From the NCBI GenBank assembly GCA_023430975.1, contig JAEYYB010000168.1, forward strand, positions 1 through 9,273: a stretch of 9,273 bases of DNA, in the 5' to 3' direction. How positions within the stretch are numbered: the stretch's first letter is position 1; every line of letters begins with the position of its first letter. Under the pieces are notes generated by a model. It searched no databases, was not told where the DNA came from, and worked only from the letters and a program-made list of their open reading frames with translations. Below are positions 5,456-9,273 of the stretch, piece after piece. Made by a program: the position numbers and the translations under genes. The stretch is from Bacillota bacterium. Its GTDB lineage: Bacteria > Bacillota > Clostridia > Acetivibrionales > DSM-2933.

Positions 5456-6598
5456 ATGGCTAAAAACATATCCATATTGGGCTCTACCGGTTCCATCGGC
5501 ATACAATCACTGGATGTTGCAAGAAATTTAAAAATAAAGGTTTCAGGATTATCGGCTAACAGTAATATAGACCTTTTAGAAAAGCAAGCCAGGGAGTTCA
5601 TGCCCAGGGTTGTGGCAATAAACAATGAGTCTTTGAGAGCGAATTTGGAATCAAGGCTGAAGGGGTTGCCTATTGAGGTTTTAGGTGGTCTGGATGGTTT
5701 GAAGGCGGTTGCTGCAATGGATGAGATAGATACAGTTGTAACGTCTATTGTTGGTATTGCCGGGCTTATACCTACATTGGAAGCCATAAGAAAGGGTAAG
5801 GATATAGCCCTTGCAAATAAGGAAACCCTTGTTACAGCAGGCGACATTGTTATGTCTGAAGCAAAGAAGTACAATGTAAATATTTTACCTGTTGATAGTG
5901 AACATTCTGCAATTTTTCAAAGCTTAATGGGTAATAATTTAAATAGAGTATCGAAATTAATACTTACAGCATCGGGAGGACCTTTCAGGGGAAGATCGTA
6001 TGAAGAGCTTAAAGGAGTAACTTTAAAAGATGCATTAAATCACCCTAATTGGGTTATGGGAAGTAAAATAACCATAGATTCTGCGTCTCTTATGAATAAG
6101 GGGCTTGAGGTGATCGAGGCCAAGTGGCTTTTTGACATCCCTATAGAACGGATTGATGTCTTGATACATCCTCAGAGTGTAATTCACTCCATGGTTGAAT
6201 ACTGTGATGGTTCCGTAATGGCACAGCTTGGTTCACCGGATATGCGTATACCTATACAGTTTGCACTTACATATCCCGATCGATGTCATAATGAATTTTC
6301 AAAGCTTGACCTTTTAAAAACAAGGAGTCTTACATTTGAAGAGCCTGATATAGAGTCATTTCCATGCTTGGGGCTTGCTTTTTACGCATTAAAGGCAGGC
6401 GGTACAATGCCAGCTGTTTTAAATGCAGCTAATGAAGTGGCTGTTGGGTTGTTCCTTGAAGAAAAGATTAGATTTATCGATATTCCGGTTATAATAGAAG
6501 AAGCTATGGGAAAACATCAAAAGAATAAAAATCCAAGCCTAGAAGATATAATAGAAGTAGATAAGGATACGAGAAACATGATTTTAAATAAGGCATGA
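5456..6598 (+). CDS. dxr: 1-Deoxy-D-xylulose 5-phosphate reductoisomerase
   Basis: Dxr (IspC) catalyses the first committed step of the MEP isoprenoid pathway: NADPH-dependent rearrangement and reduction of DXP to 2-C-methylerythritol 4-phosphate. It is the fosmidomycin target. The 380-residue protein has the NADPH-binding SILGSTGSIGIQSLDV (6-21), ALANKETLV (118-126), the metal-ligand motif PVDSEHSAIFQ (145-155) with Asp147 and Glu149, TASGGPFRG (171-179), and HPNWVMGSKITIDSASLMNK (196-215) followed by Glu218. HPQSVIHSMVEY (238-249) and the C-terminal helical domain are also present. An in-frame GTG lies 3 bases upstream at 5453, but ATG 5456 has the better 8-base spacing after AAGGGAG (5441-5447). 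It is separated from cdsA by 128 bases that contain a possible own promoter. Confidence 0.97.
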   Translation: MAKNISILGSTGSIGIQSLDVARNLKIKVSGLSANSNIDLLEKQAREFMPRVVAINNESLRANLESRLKGLPIEVLGGLDGLKAVAAMDEIDTVVTSIVGIAGLIPTLEAIRKGKDIALANKETLVTAGDIVMSEAKKYNVNILPVDSEHSAIFQSLMGNNLNRVSKLILTASGGPFRGRSYEELKGVTLKDALNHPNWVMGSKITIDSASLMNKGLEVIEAKWLFDIPIERIDVLIHPQSVIHSMVEYCDGSVMAQLGSPDMRIPIQFALTYPDRCHNEFSKLDLLKTRSLTFEEPDIESFPCLGLAFYALKAGGTMPAVLNAANEVAVGLFLEEKIRFIDIPVIIEEAMGKHQKNKNPSLEDIIEVDKDTRNMILNKA

Positions 6599-6638
6599 AA
6601 AAATAACCGTCATATGTTTAAATGACAGGAGGTAAAGT

Positions 6639-8006
6639 ATGACATTATTATTATCAATAATTGCATTCAACATTATTATTATCGTTCATGAATTAGGGCA
6701 TTTTATTGTAGCAAAGCTATGTAAGATTCAAGTTCTTGAGTTTTCCCTGTTCTTCGGGCCTAAGATTTTCAGTATTAAAATTGGCGAAACAATGTATTCA
6801 TTAAGGCTTATTCCTGCTTTAGCATATGTAAAGCTTGAGGGGGAGGAAGAAGAATCGGACAGCGAAAGATCCTTCGGAAATAAGTCGGTGTTTACCAGGA
6901 TGGCAGTTATTGCTGCGGGTCCTATAGCTAATGTACTTTTAGCTACAGTTCTTTTGATGATTATTATATCCAACAGTGGTTATGAGACTACAAAAGTTGG
7001 CAAGGTGCTTGAGGGATCTCCTGCATATGAGGCAGGATTAAGAGAAGGCGATATAATTAGATCTTATGACGGCAAAAAGGTTTATGCTCCTGCTGAGGAA
7101 ATGTTATTCTTAATGGCATCCAAGGGAAAAGAAGCCAATATTAAAATTGAGAGAAACGGTAATGAAGAACAAATTACTGTAAAGCCATTGGTGATACCGG
7201 CAAATAGATTGTTATTAGGCTTTAGAGCAAAGGAGTCTTATGGAAAGGAATCCAATGTCGTCAATAGCGTTATAAGTAATCAGGCTGATGAAAAAAATAA
7301 CCTGAAACCTGGAGACAGGATACTTAAGATAGACAATCAGGAAATTAAATCCATGCCTGATATTTTGAATTATTTAAAGAAGGTATATGATGAAAAGCTG
7401 AAAAATGATCAAGCTGATGAAAATAAAGATGACAAAAGTAATGAGAACAATATCGTTCTTAATGTCAATGTCTTAAGGGATGGCAACGTTGAACCATTGC
7501 AAATTAAACCATTCTTTGAACAAGGCCGCTCTGACAGCTATGATATAGGAATGGCATTTGCTCCAAGTGTAAAGGGTGGGGCTGGTGATATCGTAAGGGA
7601 AGCTTTTATAAGCACATATTCATACACCAGGGTATCCATCTATTCTATAATATACCTTTTTCAGGGCAAATTCTCATTTGCAGAGGTTACAGGGCCTGTT
7701 GGCATGGTAGCTACAATGAATGAAGTGGTTCAGATGGTACCGACATTAAAAGACAAGATTTTAAGCACTTTAAATCTAATGGTGTTTATATCAATAGCAC
7801 TTGGTATAGCAAACCTTCTTCCGATACCGCCTGCAGACGGAAGCAGACTCATTTTATTAGCATTGGAGGCTGTAAGAAGAAAACCTCTTCCTGTAGAAAA
7901 GGAGAGGATGATTATGGCTGCAGGATTTGTATTTATGATGATATTGTTTGTTGTAGTGTTGTTTAGTGATATATTCAAGATATTTAACGGAATTGGAGTA
8001 CAATAA
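6639..8006 (+). CDS. rseP: Site-2 intramembrane zinc metalloprotease, RseP/RasP family
   Basis: This family cleaves membrane-embedded segments such as anti-sigma factors and signal-peptide remnants. The zinc motif HELGH (17-21) is in the first membrane helix. A cytoplasmic acidic loop (68-78) leads to RMAVIAAGPIANVLLA (87-102) in the second helix. Two PDZ-type regions follow: about 118-185 (VLEGSPAYEAGLREGDII) and about 205-292 (ADEKNNLKPGDRILKIDN). The second is interrupted by a charged stretch, 251-270, rich in Asp, Glu, Lys and Asn. TGPVG (351-355) and NLLPIPPADGSRL (392-404) with the third zinc ligand Asp400 complete the active site, and a final membrane helix spans 424-443. At 455 residues it is somewhat longer than single-PDZ Firmicute relatives. 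AGGAGG (6627-6632) sets the ATG start 6 bases on. Its usual neighbours are dxr and ispG. Confidence 0.95.
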   Translation: MTLLLSIIAFNIIIIVHELGHFIVAKLCKIQVLEFSLFFGPKIFSIKIGETMYSLRLIPALAYVKLEGEEEESDSERSFGNKSVFTRMAVIAAGPIANVLLATVLLMIIISNSGYETTKVGKVLEGSPAYEAGLREGDIIRSYDGKKVYAPAEEMLFLMASKGKEANIKIERNGNEEQITVKPLVIPANRLLLGFRAKESYGKESNVVNSVISNQADEKNNLKPGDRILKIDNQEIKSMPDILNYLKKVYDEKLKNDQADENKDDKSNENNIVLNVNVLRDGNVEPLQIKPFFEQGRSDSYDIGMAFAPSVKGGAGDIVREAFISTYSYTRVSIYSIIYLFQGKFSFAEVTGPVGMVATMNEVVQMVPTLKDKILSTLNLMVFISIALGIANLLPIPPADGSRLILLALEAVRRKPLPVEKERMIMAAGFVFMMILFVVVLFSDIFKIFNGIGVQ

Positions 8007-8007
8007 T

Positions 8008-9075
8008 ATGGGCGATTTTTCAATAAGCCGAAAGAAAACCAGAAAAATACCTGTAGGCTCACTGTATATTGGGGGAGATGCTCCAATACTTGTCCAGTCT
8101 ATGACAAATACCGATACAAGGGATGTCAAGGGAACTACCGAACAGATCAAAAGGCTGGAGGCAGCAGGCTGCGATATTATAAGGGTTGCTGTTTTGGATA
8201 TGGAAGCTGCTGAAGCTGTTGGTGAGATTAAGAAGGAGATTAAAATACCTTTGGTTGCTGATATACATTTTGACTACAGGCTTGCTCTTAAGTGTATGGA
8301 AAAAGGTGTAGACAAGATAAGGATCAATCCAGGAAACATAGGCGGTATGGAGAGGGTCAGGAAGGTTGCCCAAATGGCAAAGGAAAGAAACATACCCATA
8401 AGGATCGGTGTTAATTCCGGCTCTATTGAAAAGGATATACTTGAAAGGTATAAAGGAGTTACTGCTGAAGGTATGGTAGAAAGTGCACTTTATCATGCTT
8501 CACTTTTGGAGGAATGCAATTTCCAAGACATTGCTATTTCAATTAAGGCATCCAATGTTCCACTTACGTTAGCTTCCTACCGTATGATGTCTGAGAAGGC
8601 TGATTATCCGCTGCATTTAGGCGTGACTGAGGCAGGAACAGTCTATAAGGGAACTGTAAAATCTTCGGTGGGTATCGGTGCACTTTTAGCAGAAGGAATT
8701 GGCGATACAATAAGGGTGTCCCTTACTGGAGATCCGGTAGAGGAAATCAGGGCAGGTATAGAGATACTCAAGTCTTTAGAGCTTAAGAAGGGCGGAATAG
8801 ATTTCATATCCTGTCCCACATGCGGCAGATGCAAGATTGATTTAATAAAAATTGCCAACAGTATTGAGGAAAAGCTCCGAGGTTTGGAGGCAAACTTGAA
8901 AATTGCAATAATGGGATGTGCAGTGAATGGACCGGGGGAGGCAAGGCACGCTGATATTGGTATAGCAGGCGGAGACGGAGAAGTACTGCTGTTCAAAAAG
9001 GGTGAAATAGTCCGCAAAATTCCCCAGGAGAGGGTAGTTGAAGAGTTTCTTTCAGAAGTCAGGAAGATGTGTTGA
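8008..9075 (+). CDS. ispG: 4-Hydroxy-3-methylbut-2-en-1-yl diphosphate synthase
   Basis: IspG (GcpE) is the iron-sulfur enzyme of the next-to-last MEP step, converting methylerythritol cyclodiphosphate to HMBPP with electrons from flavodoxin or ferredoxin. The 355-residue protein has the TIM-barrel part with VQSMTNTDTRDV (29-40), LVADIHFDYRLAL (82-94), KIRINPGNIG (103-112), and SIKASNV (178-184). The C-terminal cluster domain has SCPTCGRCKIDL (268-279) and MGCAVNGPGEARHADIG (302-318). Cys269, Cys272 and Cys304, with Glu311, are the expected 4Fe-4S ligands. The frame is open upstream from a GTG at 7966 within rseP, but ATG 8008 lies 9 bases after GGAG (7995-7998) and starts the protein where relatives do. 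Only one base separates it from the rseP stop, so the two are surely coupled. Confidence 0.97.
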   Translation: MGDFSISRKKTRKIPVGSLYIGGDAPILVQSMTNTDTRDVKGTTEQIKRLEAAGCDIIRVAVLDMEAAEAVGEIKKEIKIPLVADIHFDYRLALKCMEKGVDKIRINPGNIGGMERVRKVAQMAKERNIPIRIGVNSGSIEKDILERYKGVTAEGMVESALYHASLLEECNFQDIAISIKASNVPLTLASYRMMSEKADYPLHLGVTEAGTVYKGTVKSSVGIGALLAEGIGDTIRVSLTGDPVEEIRAGIEILKSLELKKGGIDFISCPTCGRCKIDLIKIANSIEEKLRGLEANLKIAIMGCAVNGPGEARHADIGIAGGDGEVLLFKKGEIVRKIPQERVVEEFLSEVRKMC

Positions 9076-9118
9076 AATAACTGATAATATTTAAGGTGCT
9101 TATAAAAAGGGTTAAATG

Positions 9119-9198
9119 AAAAAGTAAAATCCACTTTGTAAGATTAAAATCCATCCCCTTTAGAAAATTTAGTGATTTTTCTAAAAGAGGTGGATTTT
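9119..9198. repeat. Right-hand copy of the window-flanking repeat cluster
   Basis: Two direct units, AAAAGTAAAATCCACTT (9120-9136) and GATTAAAATCCAT (9142-9154), are followed by an inverted unit, GAGGTGGATTTT (9187-9198). This is the same direct-direct-inverted order as in 27-119. Bases 9120-9134 are an exact reverse complement of 101-115, and GGTGGATTTT occurs at both 100-109 and 9189-9198. The units are shorter and less alike than in the left cluster. Either this is a dispersed repeat family of this genome or it is decayed ends of a mobile element; no transposase lies nearby. Confidence 0.65.
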
Positions 9199-9200
9199 TT
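9146..9200 (+). terminator. Long hairpin with T-run after ispG
   Basis: A 22-base stem (9146-9167 with 9177-9198) has two C-A mismatches and one G-U pair as + strand RNA. It encloses a 9-base loop and runs into six Ts (9195-9200). It lies about 70 bases after the ispG stop and is a good candidate for the operon terminator. It is built from the repeat family described at 9119-9198, so a repeat seems to serve as the terminator. Confidence 0.6.
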
Positions 9201-9211
9201 ATGCGGGTAAA

Positions 9212-9240
9212 TTGTTGTTTTTCATTATTTTTGGTACAAT
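9212..9240 (+). promoter_or_regulatory. Possible promoter for a gene beyond the window
   Basis: TTGTTG (9212-9217) and TACAAT (9235-9240) are 17 bases apart, directly after the ispG terminator hairpin. The -10 matches at 5 of 6 positions and the -35 at 3 of 6. A short GAGC/GCTC hairpin (9245-9257) follows. No start codon with a ribosome site is visible before the window ends at 9273. In related clostridia a DNA polymerase III gene (polC) often follows ispG, but nothing here shows it. Confidence 0.4.
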
Positions 9241-9273
9241 AAAGGAGCAAAAAGCTCATTTTAATTGAATTTT

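Noticed and set aside
5386..5874. Minus-strand ORF of 162 codons opposite the start of dxr
   Set aside because: It mirrors the dxr coding sequence and shows no domain or ribosome site.
7966..8007. ispG starting at GTG 7966, overlapping rseP
   Set aside because: The extra 14 residues have no family match, and GGAG with 9-base spacing supports ATG 8008.
8643..9134. Minus-strand ORF of 163 codons opposite the end of ispG
   Set aside because: It is antisense to the conserved iron-sulfur domain of IspG, with Ser/Pro/Ile-rich composition of a shadow frame.
9201..9273. Start of a downstream gene in the window
   Set aside because: A promoter-like pair is present, but no start codon with a ribosome site and sustained frame is visible before the end.
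1..9273. A novel defence, mobile or biosynthetic system
   Set aside because: All large genes are well-known housekeeping families in a familiar order; only the small PASTA-like gene and the intergenic structures lack an explanation.

Overview
The window is a chromosomal housekeeping block from a low-GC Gram-positive bacterium, most likely a clostridium of the Ruminiclostridium/Acetivibrio type. The evidence for this is the A+T-rich DNA, strong GGAGG ribosome binding sites, TTG starts, a short 215-residue EF-Ts, and the gene order rpsB-tsf-pyrH-frr-uppS-cdsA-dxr-rseP-ispG. The genus is an inference from these traits; no database was searched. All ten convincing genes lie on the + strand, and none looks broken.

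Layout: 1-298 is non-coding. It holds a cluster of TTGCAAAAGTAAATTCCAC-type repeats (27-119), a strong extended -10 promoter (162-190) and the rpsB leader. Translation genes follow: rpsB (299-1054), tsf (1164-1811), pyrH (1967-2674) and frr (2692-3249). A 66-codon TTG-start gene with a PASTA-like sequence (3254-3454) ends inside a terminator-like hairpin. A 250-base gap with a possible promoter separates this half from the envelope/isoprenoid half: uppS (3705-4469), cdsA (4473-5327), a 128-base gap with a possible promoter and two inverted repeats, then dxr (5456-6598), rseP (6639-8006) and ispG (8008-9075). The last 200 bases hold a second copy of the terminal repeat family, a long hairpin with a T-run, and a possible promoter for a gene beyond the window.

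How the genes work together: S2, EF-Ts and ribosome recycling factor serve translation, and UMP kinase supplies UDP/UTP/CTP precursors. Dxr and IspG are two steps of the MEP isoprenoid pathway. That pathway makes the C5 units used by UppS to build undecaprenyl diphosphate, the lipid carrier for peptidoglycan. CdsA makes CDP-diacylglycerol for phospholipids, and RseP is a membrane site-2 protease used in envelope signalling and signal-peptide remnant clearance.

No new defence, mobile or biosynthetic system was found. The points most worth following up are the repeat/hairpin family bracketing the block at both ends, the small PASTA-like protein, the palindrome on a possible dxr promoter, and the two-PDZ RseP with a charged insertion and an altered LDG motif.
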